A stretch of 64,000 nucleotides of DNA from Sphaerotilus hippei. Its GTDB lineage: Bacteria > Pseudomonadota > Gammaproteobacteria > Burkholderiales > Burkholderiaceae_C. Below, piece by piece: positions 63,609 to 64,000 of this stretch. The notes under the pieces were generated by a model. It had not been told where the DNA came from and made no database searches. It worked only from the letters and a program-made list of their open reading frames with translations. Made by a program: the position numbers and the translations under genes. The stretch spans positions 1 through 64,000 of the forward strand of contig NZ_QJJS01000012.1 of assembly GCF_003201595.1 (NCBI RefSeq), in the 5' to 3' direction. The stretch's first letter is position 1. Each line of letters starts with the position of its first letter.

Positions 63609-64000
63609 TGTTCCAAGCCATCCATCGCCTGTTGCGCCCCCGTGCGGTGGCCGCACCCGATTCGGGTCTGCTCGAGGAGTGGGCCGAGCACCGGGGTGAA
63701 CACTGCAAGCGGGTGCGCCGCGGCCACGGCTGCGCGATCGACTTCCGCGTCCTGGGTCGCCCCGGCCGCATGGAGTGGGGCCCCAGCCAGCGTGACTACA
63801 TCCCGCGCCAGGAGCTGCGGGTGCGCATCGACATGGGCCTGCCGGCGCTGCTGGAGATGATGGTGATGTCGCGGCCGCTGGCCGAACGGCTGGAGGGTGA
63901 CGCCTACGGCACGCTGGTGCAGGGCCACAAGACCGGCATGGGCCACGCCCTGCCCGAGGAGCTGCGCTGGCTGTCGATGATGGACCGGGTCGATTTCCCC
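63609..64000 (+). CDS. Unknown conserved-looking protein, N-terminal part (partial)
   Basis: The first 130 codons of a gene that runs off the window. It begins MFQAIHRLLRPRAVAAPDSG and continues with LEEWAEHRGEHCKRVRRGHG and ELRVRIDMGLPALLEMMV; no membrane helix or known motif is visible. The codon use matches the neighbours, so it is a real gene. It is divergent from the GST gene. No family assigned. Confidence 0.7.

Overview
The window is very GC-rich, densely coded DNA from one bacterial chromosome. Gene content and order point to Burkholderiales (beta-proteobacteria), probably near Leptothrix/Sphaerotilus/Rubrivivax. The pointers are electron-transfer flavoprotein beside a two-domain acyl-CoA dehydrogenase, recJ beside an RpfE-like gene, pcm-rhodanese-tolC, a DUF294/exonuclease pair facing DUF485-actP, coaBC-dut, dapA-bamC, and parE/parC close together. 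This is inference from recognised proteins and synteny; no database was searched. No rRNA, tRNA, insertion sequence, prophage or CRISPR array was seen, and no gap between genes exceeds 300 bases.

Layout. 1-5.9 kb: end of etfA, acyl-CoA dehydrogenase, nitronate monooxygenase, then recJ and an RpfE-like gene on the other strand. 5.9-11.1 kb: lolC-lolD, then a minus-strand run of TetR regulator, pcm, rhodanese and TolC-type outer-membrane protein. 11.1-18.2 kb: lipoprotein, glutathione peroxidase, SEC-C protein, methyltransferase, DUF1232 protein, glutathione transferase, DUF294 signalling protein and DEDDh exonuclease. 18.2-24.3 kb: acetate permease with its small partner, a PaaK-like adenylating enzyme and a TonB-dependent receptor. 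24.4-28.0 kb: coaBC-dut, an FKBP isomerase and a JmjC ribosomal oxygenase. 28.0-33.3 kb: a tiny alanine-rich lipoprotein with an unusual leader, bamC and dapA, a methyltransferase / 42-residue membrane protein / MFS transporter operon, and a glyoxalase-like protein. 33.4-45.9 kb: chemoreceptor, outer-membrane barrel, parE, MscS-like channel, a NarL-type two-component pair, parC and an HDOD protein. 46.0-50.0 kb: a small Trp-rich protein, a candidate small RNA, a degenerate secretion-ATPase-like gene with a GspL/PilM-like partner, dsbB and a RidA protein. 50.1-62.9 kb: comEC followed by five genes of the circularly permuted ATP-grasp / Alpha-E / transglutaminase type. 62.9-64 kb: a glutathione transferase and the start of an unknown gene.

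The most interesting region is 52.65-62.91 kb. It holds two rounds of the same three activities (ATP-grasp ligase-like, Alpha-E helical protein, transglutaminase-like protease): first as three separate genes, then as an ATP-grasp/Alpha-E fusion plus a short transglutaminase. The chemistry of this family is predicted (peptide or amide-bond synthesis and processing) but, as far as I know, not settled. Next in interest are the degenerate GspE-like pair at 46.5-48.9 kb, the candidate small RNA at about 46.39-46.48 kb, a 17-codon leader frame coupled to the histidine kinase, and a recurring -10-like hexamer 6-8 nt before start codons that suggests leaderless or very short-leader mRNAs.
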